Of a stretch of DNA of 42,699 nt, positions 34,201 to 42,123 are shown piece after piece. The position numbers and the translations under genes are program-made. The stretch is from contig NZ_JACJTD010000058.1 of assembly GCF_014698505.1 (NCBI RefSeq), positions 1 through 42,699 on the forward strand, read 5' to 3'. Every line of letters starts with the position of its first letter. The stretch's first letter is position 1. Below the pieces are notes generated by a model. That model was not told the DNA's origin. It was given only the letters and a program-made list of their open reading frames with translations, and ran no database searches. The stretch comes from Nostoc foliaceum FACHB-393 (GTDB taxonomy: Bacteria > Cyanobacteriota > Cyanobacteriia > Cyanobacteriales > Nostocaceae).

Positions 34201-35561
34201 TTGGTAGCGATGAAGGTAATGGTGGAAATATCCAAGTTAAAGCAGGAACGCTGAGGTTAACAAATGGCGGTATAATCATCACGGCTGCAAACCGGAATGC
34301 TGGAAATATAAACATCGATACCAGCGATGCTGTGATTATCGATGGTATTAGTGGCGCTTTTAGTTTTTTGTCTACTGGAGGTGTTGGCAAAGGTGGGGAT
34401 ATCCAAATAACAACCGACTCCTTAACACTAAGCAACGGCGGACAACTTGCTGCTACCAGTTTCGGTCAAGGCAATGCAGGTGACATTATAGTTAATGCCG
34501 ACAATGCTATTAGCATTGATGGTGTCGGTAGTAATGGAAGATTAAGCGGTGCTTTTACTACCTTAGAAGGTGAAGCGGAAGGTAGAGGAGGCAACATTAG
34601 CCTGACAACAGGTTCTTTATTTTTAACCAATGGTGGAGTGGTTAATGGTAGTACTTTTTCTAAAGGCGATGGGGGTAATATCACCATTGATGCACGCGAT
34701 CGCATTTTGATTGACGGTGTTAGCACCACGGGTTTTGCTAGTGGTGTTTTTAGCACAGTCAGTCCAGTAGCTGTGGGCAATGGAGGTAATATTAACCTGA
34801 CAACAGATTCTTTATTTTTAAATAACGGGGGAATCAGTTCAAGCAGCTTAGGAGAAGGGAAAGGCGGAGATATTAATATTAGTTCTGGTTTCACAGCACT
34901 TGATAACAAAGCATTTATTGGAGCAATAACTAATTCTGGTGATGGGGGAAATATTAATTTAACTGCTAGCGATCGCTTACTATTGCGTAACGGTAGCCAA
35001 ATTTCGACCACCGCAGGTACAGCGCAATCAGGTGGCGATGGTGGTAACATCGATATCGATTCCAGATTTATCATCGCCATTACCCAAGAAAACAGCGATA
35101 TTACAGCCAACGCCTTCACAGGAACAGGTGGAAAGGTCGAAATCAACTCGCAAGGTATCTTCGGTATCGAGTCGCGGACAAAGCCAACTGAAAAAAGTGA
35201 TATTACCGCTAGTTCCGAACAAGGCGTTTCAGGTGTGATTAATATTAACGCACCCGATACCAGTTCCATTCAAAACAGCTTTACCGAATTGCCTCCAGTC
35301 ATCGATACTAATGCACTCATCGCCAATAGTTGCATTTCACGCGGCACAAAGCGACAAGAAAACTCTTTTACCATTACAGGTTCTGGTGCAATAACCACTA
35401 ATCGTCCTGGTGTTTTGGTTTCTAACTACACAACTGGTGAAGTTAGAGGTGTAGAAACTACATCCCGTCCTTGGAAGAAAGGCGATCCGATTATTGAACC
35501 GCAAGGTTTATATCGGTTGAATAATGGGCAGTTGCTATTGAGTCGAGAATGTTCTAATTAA
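31218..35561 (+). CDS. Filamentous-haemagglutinin-type exoprotein (TpsA-like)
   Basis: This 1447-residue secreted protein has a signal peptide (hydrophobic LQFGLTGLLGCLSVSLFTS, cleavage near QA-QQ around residue 34). A two-partner secretion domain follows, with NLFHSFQEFNI (72-82) and NPNGIVFG (130-137), the classic signals recognised by a TpsB pore. The rest is a beta-helix built from about fifteen imperfect 60-90-residue repeats of the form GNGGNITINARDTV...LTNGG. The C-terminus RPWKKGDPIIEPQGLY...LLLSRECSN is typical of cyanobacterial members. No TpsB pore gene is in the window. A role in adhesion, biofilm or contact with other cells is expected. It diverges from the aromatic block. Confidence 0.92.
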   Translation: MTIKYGLNKCLQFGLTGLLGCLSVSLFTSKIQAQQSNIVPDNTLGAESSQVIDNFQGLPIEIITGGATRQINLFHSFQEFNISEGRGAYFFSPSADIQNILARVTGNNPSEILGRLGTLSSSSPNLFLINPNGIVFGKNASLDVDGSFVGTTANGVQFGNQGIFSATNPQALPLLTVNPSVLLFNQIQASGGIINQSQASAGINLIGQDVTGLRVADGKSLLLVGGNINIDGGGIHAYGGNVELAGLAALGNVGLNIAGDNLGLVIPENAERADISLSNGAEVNVRGADGGNIKIQARNVNLAGQSKLRAGIDIGLGTPNSQGGDITINATAETTLIDQSFIANVVQERAFGNTGDINIATGTLTLNNGGQINASLFGQGNAGNVNINAQGTVTVTGKKDNFISGIFSDVLTEATGNGGDINIKSSSFTLSNEAYLSTNISGQGNGGEINITAGSLSLTDSSQIQSTVEGADGELPGGRGNAGNININVQGDISFRNSRLGETNGIVSEVGEGAIGNGANVTINTNSLEINDGSEIQGSTRGKGDSGNITINARNNISLDGRNGDIFSRIINAVQSTAEGNAGNIQITTGTLKATNGAFINSTTDSKGNAGNISINAFDNIDFDSNSYISSSVYIQGVGDGGNIYLKTGSLSLTNGGRVSTNILGKGNAGNITVEASENVKLDNLDYDAFSGLQSNLEIAGVGKAGNIQVTTASLSVNNGAIISSYAAGNGNAGNITINARENATFSGFGSTIKSGSGVLSFVSDNAIGNGGDIRIIAGNLLLKDGGRLNASGGRQGNGGNIFLDVGNTIAIDGVAGSGLPSSVNTEAFNGNAGNIQIKTGSLFLTNGGRISSSLFEGNGNGGNITINARDTVIIDGVLKDVTYNIGDLIGKIDIKSGLFSSLLNGQGKGGDIEITTGSFSLTNGAYISGETNGRGNGGNITINARDTVTLDRGESGSSTYVSTSALTDNISNAGDIRINARELFIKNGATLAAFGSDEGNGGNIQVKAGTLRLTNGGIIITAANRNAGNINIDTSDAVIIDGISGAFSFLSTGGVGKGGDIQITTDSLTLSNGGQLAATSFGQGNAGDIIVNADNAISIDGVGSNGRLSGAFTTLEGEAEGRGGNISLTTGSLFLTNGGVVNGSTFSKGDGGNITIDARDRILIDGVSTTGFASGVFSTVSPVAVGNGGNINLTTDSLFLNNGGISSSSLGEGKGGDINISSGFTALDNKAFIGAITNSGDGGNINLTASDRLLLRNGSQISTTAGTAQSGGDGGNIDIDSRFIIAITQENSDITANAFTGTGGKVEINSQGIFGIESRTKPTEKSDITASSEQGVSGVININAPDTSSIQNSFTELPPVIDTNALIANSCISRGTKRQENSFTITGSGAITTNRPGVLVSNYTTGEVRGVETTSRPWKKGDPIIEPQGLYRLNNGQLLLSRECSN

Positions 35562-35635
35562 AGACATGATATTACCTGGAGAATGCACAAGTGCGTAGCT
35601 GTAAAATTAGTATCTGAATGGGAACACAATCTCTA

Positions 35636-38600
35636 TCACCTACTAGAACACAAGGTGCGATCGCTTTTCATTAGCTTCTGATTAGTCTGCAAATAATCAT
35701 GCAGCAAGTCGCAACCCCGTGCTAGTAATTTTTCCAGTTGGATATCTGCCAAATTCTGGAAAATCACTGTACCATTACCACTACCCGCAGCCAGAGTCTT
35801 ACCGTCAGGACTGAAACTCACGCTGGTTAACTCTTGCTTATCACCTTTCAAAGCAATCAGTAACGTCCCTTCTCGGTTCCAAATCCTCACTTTGTCATCA
35901 CTGCTAGCTGCTAGAGTCTTGCCATCGGGGCTAAAACTGACACTGATGAAACTATCGCCATCGCCCGCGAGATTGTTTAACAGTTTCCCATCCCGGCTCC
36001 AAATCTTCACCGTGCTATCAATGCTAACTGAGGCAATGCTTTGACTATCAGGCGACCAAGCAACCCCATTTACCCGGCGACTATGACCAGTTAATGTGTA
36101 TAGTAATTTACCCTCTACACTCCAGAGTTTCACGTTTTTATCATCACTGGCTGAGGCTAACAATTTACCATCAGGGCTAAAACTTACCCAATTCACTGCA
36201 TCTTGATGTTCTTGCAAAGTGTTGAGTAGTATACCCTCTCGACTCCAAAGTTTTACCGTTTTATCTTTACTAGCTGAGGCAATTACTTGACCATTAGGCG
36301 ACCAAGCTACACCCAAGACGGTATCATTATGACCTTGTAAGGTGTTGAGCAGTTTACCGTTGCCGCTCCAAAGCTTCACTGTTTTATCTTTACTAGCCGA
36401 AGCGATCGCTTTACCATCAGGGCTGAAACTAACTCCCCAAACTTGACCTTGATGCCCCGTAAGACTACGGATAAGCTTACCCTCTCGATTGAAAAGTTTT
36501 ACAGTTTTGTCTCGACTGGCTGCGGCTAAGGTACGACCTCCAGGGCTAAAACTGATGCTAGTCACCCAGTCATTATTATCAACTTTGGGCTTTCGCAGTA
36601 ACACATCGTCCCAATGCCAAAGTTTAATAGTTTTGTCCCGACTTGCAGAAGCAAGGGTACGGCCGTCTGGGCTAAAACTGATGCTATTAACCCAATTATT
36701 ATGTCCCTTCAGAGTGCCGAGCGACACACCTTCAGAACTCCAGAGTTTGATTGTCTCGTCGGTACTTGCTGAAGCGATCGTTTTACTGTCAGAGCTAAAA
36801 CTGACGCTGGTAACTCCAGCACTATGCCCTGATAGGGTTCGCAGTAGCTTACCTTCCAAATTCCACAGTTTGATTGTCTGATCTAAACTAGCAGAAGCAA
36901 TAATTTTCCCATCGGGCGACCAAGCTACACTTTTAACTGCATCATCATGTTCCTGCAAGGTTTTGAGCAGCTTACCATCCCGATTCCAAAATTTCACCTT
37001 CTTGTCAGCACTCCCGGAAGCAATGGTTTGTCCATCAGGTGACCAAGCGACACTTAAAACTGCACCATCATGTCCCTGCAAAGTTTTGAGCAGTTTGTTA
37101 TCTCGACTCCACAGTTTCACTGTTTTGTCGCTACTCGCGGAGGCAATAATCTGACCATCTGGGCTGAAACTGGCACTATTCACTACACCTTGATGCCCTA
37201 ATAGGGTAGCAAGCAGTTGACCCTCTCGACTCCAAAGTTTTACCGTCTTGTCTTGGCTGGCGGAAGCAACGATTTGACTATCTGGGCTGAAACTGGCGCT
37301 ATTAACTACATCTTCATGCCCAGATAACGTTTTAGCCAAGCTACCATCGGGATGCCAGAGTTTAATTGTAGTATCCGCACTGGCTGAGGCAATTAAAGAG
37401 CGATGGCTCTGCCAACCCCAAGGGGGAACGCTGCTAAATGTAGCAGTATTTACCCCAGATAGATGCCCGTCGAAACGATTATATTCTCTCAACCCCGAAA
37501 CAGCTTGATAAAGCGCCGTCTGTACTTGCTCTCTTGTATAGGAATCTACCCAGATTGCTTGTTGTAATTTTCTCCCCGCTTTTAAACCTTCCTTTAAAGC
37601 ATCAATACCTTTTTGCGAGGCAAAGAGGGCTTCACTGGATGCACTGAGGGTTTTAATTTCGCTATCTACTGCTGTCACGATGGAAATACTTAAACCCAAT
37701 ATGGCGAGAACAGAAGCAGTAAGTGCAATTTTCAACGAACGATTTAATTGAGCTTCACTGAGCCTTTGTTTCTTTTGACTTTCTGCGAGTTTTGCTGTTA
37801 ATTCTTTTTCTTTGAGTTCAGCTCGTAATTGCTCAATTTCTAACTGACTTAATTCTTCGCGCTTGTGTAACTCCCGCAATTCTGTTAATAAGTCCAAACC
37901 CTGTTGGGGATGAGGATCTACCAATTTGAAATGCTGCTTATTTTGGCTAAGTTCACTCTTGAGTCGCTCAATCTCTGCTTGACTCTGTTCTACTTTGTAG
38001 CGCAACTGGTTAAGTTGTACTTGTAAGCTCGATTCTTGTTGTTGCAAATAGCGAATCAAGTCTACTAAATAATCATGAATCAGTTGATAGCGTTCTGGGA
38101 CATCAGGGAATAGTACTACTAAACCGGAGCGCACTAAAATGTCTAATACCAACTCTAATTTGTCAACATCTTCTAACTCTGCTAGCTGCGCCGATAACTC
38201 AGCACGAGTTTTAAAAGGTCGGTTGTTACTTTCATCTGTTAATAAATATAAGACGAGTAACGCGGCTCGTTCATTTTCTGGGCCGCAGTCTTTGATCAAT
38301 TCCTTAAGATATCGTTCGATGAGTTTGTTGGGTCTATATGGTTGATATTCTTCTAATGTAGTAATTCGTTCATCTTGAATTTGCGCTCCCACAACTTGCA
38401 ATTCAATGGGGCGGACTTCTCCAAATTCTGTTGATAAATCTTCGATTAAGGCATCGATTAAAGCGGGTTCTAAATTAAACTGCGATCGCTCGGTCAATTT
38501 TTTGATAATTGCTTTAGCATATTCTGGCGAAAAATTATTTAACTGGTAGCGGATATGCTTGTCAAGAATATTATTATTAATCGCTTCCAGTGCTGAGACA

Positions 38601-40816
38601 TGTTTAAAGTCTAATAAACGATGTAAATAATCTTCTCGCAAAGAAAGGATAACTTTGACAAAGGGGATATTGAGACAGTCGCTAATAAATTTATCAAATT
38701 CTTGCTTTTGATTGCGATCGCTATAACCAAAGAAAAATTCTTCAAACTGGTCAAAAATTAAGACTGTGATCAGGTGGTTATCAGCATTTTCTTTTAGTTG
38801 CTGTAAAATTCTAACGATGGTGATGGGTGTGTCAGAGTAAGGCAAAGCTTCCGGTTCAATGACTGCTTCTAGCTTGATATCAGCGTAGATGGCAAGGGAT
38901 GCATCACTAGACATCGCCTCACTTAAAGATTTCCCTAATTCCCGTGCCCAATCGGTGTAAACTTGCAGCACCACAGGCACGGCTATTTGATCGCCAATGG
39001 CTCGGTTTTGCAGTGCCGGAACTAAGCCCGCAGTTACAATAGAACTCTTACCTACCCCTGATTGACCGTGAATCACTGTCAATTTTTGATCAGCGCGGCT
39101 AATTCTGCCAATTAAGTTATTAATATCACGCTCTCGACCAGAAGCCGCAATTTCTAAAGCAACGCTGCTGCTCCCAGAAGATGACATCAATGCTGGGTTT
39201 GTCGCCTGTCTTTGCGGTTGCAACCGCCCTGCACCGATAAAAGCCCGAAAACCGTACTGCTGCTCAACAGAACGCCGTTTCTGCCGAATGTAATAGGCTT
39301 CCAGATAGCAACCTTCTTCAAAGTAGAGCGATCGCAGTCTCCGCAATAAGCGAATATAACGATGGGCATCATATTGATGGGCACTGCTTTCTAAGGCTAC
39401 TGGTAGTTCTTTTGTCGCCTTTTCTAGGTATTCACGAGCAACTTCTAGCTCACCTAAATTTCGCTGTGCTTTCGCTAAAACTAAATAGTAAATTTGTCCC
39501 AGTAGTAATGGAAATAAGCAGTTACAAGGGTCATTGTGCTTTTGTGCCTCACCTAATTTCAGCAGTGATACGTGTGCTAATATACTCGCCTGTACCCACC
39601 GCGACTGGTGTACAGCCACTTGCGCCAGAAAACCGTAGTCACAAGCTAATTGGATTTGACTACCATAAGTTTGATGCAACTCTAGAGACTTTTGAGCAAC
39701 AGTCTGCAATTCTTCCCACTCTTGCAGATATTGCAAAACCTCTGCAAGTTGACCAATAAATCCAGCAACTATGTCTGAACGCCCAGCCACCTGTAAAATA
39801 TTCAAGCACTGCTGAAAATAAGATTTAGCTGTGTACCAATGGCGGCGGTTTTCTGTTTGATTTTGTTCTGCTAAACGGCAATAACACAGCCCAATATAAA
39901 ACAGCAAGACTCCCTGTCGTAGAAGTAGTGGAGATGGGGGAGATGGGGGAGATGGGGAAGTGAAGGGAGCAGGGGGGGATGGGGGAGATGGGGGAGATGA
40001 GGGAGAAGGGGAAGTAAACTCCTCATCCCCTCTCTTCGCCAACTCTTGCCAAACTTGCAAGCTTTGCTGAAAATGAGTTAAAGCTGGATTAATGCGATCG
40101 CTAATATAATTATCCAGACCAAAAACAAATTCTAAACTAGCGTGTAATTTTGGCTCTAGGGTAATACCACGATTGTGTAACTCTCTAATGGCAAAGTGGA
40201 GTTCATAGCTATGTTCCCAGACTTGCTCCACAGTGAAATAATGCTTTGCAACTTGAGGAGGTTGGTGTTGTGCAGTATCGGTTGGTAACACCGTAGCAAA
40301 TAAAGAGTCAGTTTCCTGTTGCAAAAATTGCAACAATGATTGACTTGTCATCTCAAACCGAATCGGTGTAGCCGCCCAACTAGCGAAATCTGGTGCTAAA
40401 CGGACTACTTTTTGCAACACTTCCTCATTCATCCACAAAATCATCGGAAATGGATGGCGTTTGCGAAATTCATCACGAATATGATTGATAGACCTAAGTA
40501 GATCATCGAGTCCATCTACTGACTCTAAACCCAAAATCATCAATGCCGATGGCGGATTATCTTCGGTTAGCAGTTGTAAATGAATACTTGTGTAAAGGCT
40601 TCTAGCATTATGCGGCAGAACTACCTTTTGAATGTGGTGTACTCCTGAAGAGAGTTCTTCGAGTCGTTGTAGCATTCGCTCTTGCAAAACTCGATAATTG
40701 CAGCACACCAATACCAGGGAGAATTGACCGCTAGAAAGGGCAATTGCTCTCCCCAAACTTCGCAAGGCCCGCTCGTTAGCTGCTCTTATATCTGCTTGTG
40801 GGTGTCGTTCAACCAT
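35636..40816 (-). CDS. STAND-type NTPase with coiled coil, membrane helix and 14 WD40 repeats
   Basis: This 1726-residue protein has, in order, an alpha/beta domain (about 1-190) resembling a P-loop NTPase without Walker A (FSLVLVCCNYRVLQERML), a helical TPR-like region (about 200-560), and a STAND NTPase (about 570-905) with Walker A GQSGVGKSS near 583 and Walker B TVLIFDQFEEFFF near 690. Then come a coiled coil (about 915-1015), a membrane span IALTASVLAILGLSISIV (about 1027-1048) and 14 WD40 repeats (about 1118-1700), enough for two seven-bladed propellers. A Pro/Ser-rich insert (about 266-300) comes from GATGGGGGA repeats. Its ATG lies 31 bases inside the upstream ATPase gene. A signal-sensing or defence switch is likely; the effector is not obvious. 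Confidence 0.88.
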   Translation of the reverse strand: MVERHPQADIRAANERALRSLGRAIALSSGQFSLVLVCCNYRVLQERMLQRLEELSSGVHHIQKVVLPHNARSLYTSIHLQLLTEDNPPSALMILGLESVDGLDDLLRSINHIRDEFRKRHPFPMILWMNEEVLQKVVRLAPDFASWAATPIRFEMTSQSLLQFLQQETDSLFATVLPTDTAQHQPPQVAKHYFTVEQVWEHSYELHFAIRELHNRGITLEPKLHASLEFVFGLDNYISDRINPALTHFQQSLQVWQELAKRGDEEFTSPSPSSPPSPPSPPAPFTSPSPPSPPSPLLLRQGVLLFYIGLCYCRLAEQNQTENRRHWYTAKSYFQQCLNILQVAGRSDIVAGFIGQLAEVLQYLQEWEELQTVAQKSLELHQTYGSQIQLACDYGFLAQVAVHQSRWVQASILAHVSLLKLGEAQKHNDPCNCLFPLLLGQIYYLVLAKAQRNLGELEVAREYLEKATKELPVALESSAHQYDAHRYIRLLRRLRSLYFEEGCYLEAYYIRQKRRSVEQQYGFRAFIGAGRLQPQRQATNPALMSSSGSSSVALEIAASGRERDINNLIGRISRADQKLTVIHGQSGVGKSSIVTAGLVPALQNRAIGDQIAVPVVLQVYTDWARELGKSLSEAMSSDASLAIYADIKLEAVIEPEALPYSDTPITIVRILQQLKENADNHLITVLIFDQFEEFFFGYSDRNQKQEFDKFISDCLNIPFVKVILSLREDYLHRLLDFKHVSALEAINNNILDKHIRYQLNNFSPEYAKAIIKKLTERSQFNLEPALIDALIEDLSTEFGEVRPIELQVVGAQIQDERITTLEEYQPYRPNKLIERYLKELIKDCGPENERAALLVLYLLTDESNNRPFKTRAELSAQLAELEDVDKLELVLDILVRSGLVVLFPDVPERYQLIHDYLVDLIRYLQQQESSLQVQLNQLRYKVEQSQAEIERLKSELSQNKQHFKLVDPHPQQGLDLLTELRELHKREELSQLEIEQLRAELKEKELTAKLAESQKKQRLSEAQLNRSLKIALTASVLAILGLSISIVTAVDSEIKTLSASSEALFASQKGIDALKEGLKAGRKLQQAIWVDSYTREQVQTALYQAVSGLREYNRFDGHLSGVNTATFSSVPPWGWQSHRSLIASASADTTIKLWHPDGSLAKTLSGHEDVVNSASFSPDSQIVASASQDKTVKLWSREGQLLATLLGHQGVVNSASFSPDGQIIASASSDKTVKLWSRDNKLLKTLQGHDGAVLSVAWSPDGQTIASGSADKKVKFWNRDGKLLKTLQEHDDAVKSVAWSPDGKIIASASLDQTIKLWNLEGKLLRTLSGHSAGVTSVSFSSDSKTIASASTDETIKLWSSEGVSLGTLKGHNNWVNSISFSPDGRTLASASRDKTIKLWHWDDVLLRKPKVDNNDWVTSISFSPGGRTLAAASRDKTVKLFNREGKLIRSLTGHQGQVWGVSFSPDGKAIASASKDKTVKLWSGNGKLLNTLQGHNDTVLGVAWSPNGQVIASASKDKTVKLWSREGILLNTLQEHQDAVNWVSFSPDGKLLASASDDKNVKLWSVEGKLLYTLTGHSRRVNGVAWSPDSQSIASVSIDSTVKIWSRDGKLLNNLAGDGDSFISVSFSPDGKTLAASSDDKVRIWNREGTLLIALKGDKQELTSVSFSPDGKTLAAGSGNGTVIFQNLADIQLEKLLARGCDLLHDYLQTNQKLMKSDRTLCSSR
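39928..40018. repeat. GATGGGGGA simple repeat inside the STAND/WD40 gene
   Basis: Two blocks of GATGGGGGAGATGGGG units flank GAAGTGAAGGGAGCAGGG. They encode the Pro/Ser-rich stretch SPPSPPSPPAP in the coding direction. The repeat type is otherwise found between genes in this window. Confidence 0.85.
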
Positions 40817-42123
40817 GATTTAAATTTTTCCGTCTCTGCTAAAACTGGGTTGACGGCAAACCAAGCTCCCTGATGATCGCGGTATTCAAATACAAATAAA
40901 CTTCGCAATAAAGTGTGGTATTCTATATCACCTCTAACCCTCTGCTGTTGCACCACCTGAAAGATTAGTTCCCACTCATGAGGGTCGATGGCGTTGGCTC
41001 GGTAATCCCGCTGTCTTTGAATCACCAATTCGACACAATCCCGCTCAAAGGGTGGATCTTGTTCTCGCAGACAGTCAAATAGCAAACCTAGCAAGTCGCG
41101 TACATGACCACCACTAATCAGGCACAATCGATCTAAGGTTTCTAGAGTATCAAACACTTCTGTAATTAAGCCTAACCGATCGCTAGGCAGAATGTCTGGG
41201 AAAGCTCTAGCCAGAACCATTTGCTGCATCATTGCTAGCCCTTGGGTGAAAATCTCCCCAGAGCGCAAACGTACAGGTATCATCGGTAACATTTTTGGTG
41301 CGACTCCACCCCCCAAACGATGTTGAAGTTCGGCGCTATCGTTAGAGAAAGTCAGGGCTAGGGGAATAGTGTAGACTACATGACAATTCAGTTTGCGTAA
41401 CTGTTCACCTCGCTGAATAAATAAGTATTCTGGTAGCGATCGCCCCGATGGTAAAGGTCGAATTGCGACTCTATCCAAGTTATCAACAATGACCACCAGT
41501 CCTTTTTTACCCCTGGCTTTAAGTTCCTTATTGGCAGGTTCTAGCAATTCTTGATTAATTGACTGTAAAATATTTGCTGTTCGCGGTTCTAGATAATCTC
41601 TTAACCGCCGCCGCAATTGTGGACTTTCTTTAGCTTTAGTTGTAATTTTAGCAATCCCCACAGATAATTCTGCTTCTACTCCAAGTTCAATTGGCGTTTG
41701 CAAAAAATCCACAAGTTCACCAAACAACTTGGTAAAGTAGGTAGGTTTGAGCCTAATTTTCATTGCTTCTAGGCTTTGACTCACTTGGCCTGCGATCGCC
41801 AACAAAATATCAGTCACATCCACATCTGCCATTTCTAAGACATGGGTAGACTCAAAGTAAACCACATGAAATTGCTGCACTTCCAGTTCAGCTTTGAGCC
41901 GCAACAACTCTGTTGATTTTCCACAGCCAAGATGTCCTGTAAATAGTTGACAGGTTGGGACATCCGGCGAGATTCGAGCGATCGTGCGCTGCAAAGCCTC
42001 AATGATTTTACCACCCCGCACCGCAGCAAAATCGATATAGTACCTGCGATCGCTGGCATTTCCTATGATTAGAGGCCTGCTCGGATTACAAGCCTGATAA
42101 AATCTTTCTAAATCTAGGAGCAT
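40786..42123 (-). CDS. AAA/STAND-like ATPase, partner of the WD40 NTPase
   Basis: This is a 445-residue soluble protein. After an N-terminal segment (ERFYQACNPSRPLIIGNASDRRYYIDF) comes a P-loop ATPase core with Walker A GHLGCGKST (63-71) and Walker B LVVIVDNLDRV (about 213-223), followed by IPLALTFSND and a helical C-terminal region with an SGGHVRDLLGLL motif resembling sensor-2/winged-helix parts of AAA-type STAND ATPases. The 3' end overlaps the start of the large STAND/WD40 gene by 31 bases, so the two are surely co-transcribed and probably physically linked. No effector domain is seen. A role in signalling or conflict systems is inferred from the family. Confidence 0.82.
   Translation of the reverse strand: MLLDLERFYQACNPSRPLIIGNASDRRYYIDFAAVRGGKIIEALQRTIARISPDVPTCQLFTGHLGCGKSTELLRLKAELEVQQFHVVYFESTHVLEMADVDVTDILLAIAGQVSQSLEAMKIRLKPTYFTKLFGELVDFLQTPIELGVEAELSVGIAKITTKAKESPQLRRRLRDYLEPRTANILQSINQELLEPANKELKARGKKGLVVIVDNLDRVAIRPLPSGRSLPEYLFIQRGEQLRKLNCHVVYTIPLALTFSNDSAELQHRLGGGVAPKMLPMIPVRLRSGEIFTQGLAMMQQMVLARAFPDILPSDRLGLITEVFDTLETLDRLCLISGGHVRDLLGLLFDCLREQDPPFERDCVELVIQRQRDYRANAIDPHEWELIFQVVQQQRVRGDIEYHTLLRSLFVFEYRDHQGAWFAVNPVLAETEKFKSWLNDTHKQI

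Noticed and set aside
34466..35269. 267-residue open frame antisense to the exoprotein gene
   Set aside because: The repeated proline/serine pattern mirrors the glycine/asparagine repeats of the real gene; no start signal or motif.
35720..37470. Regularly spaced DNA repeats that could suggest a CRISPR array
   Set aside because: The period of about 123 bases is in frame and encodes WD40 repeats; repeats are imperfect and spacers are coding.
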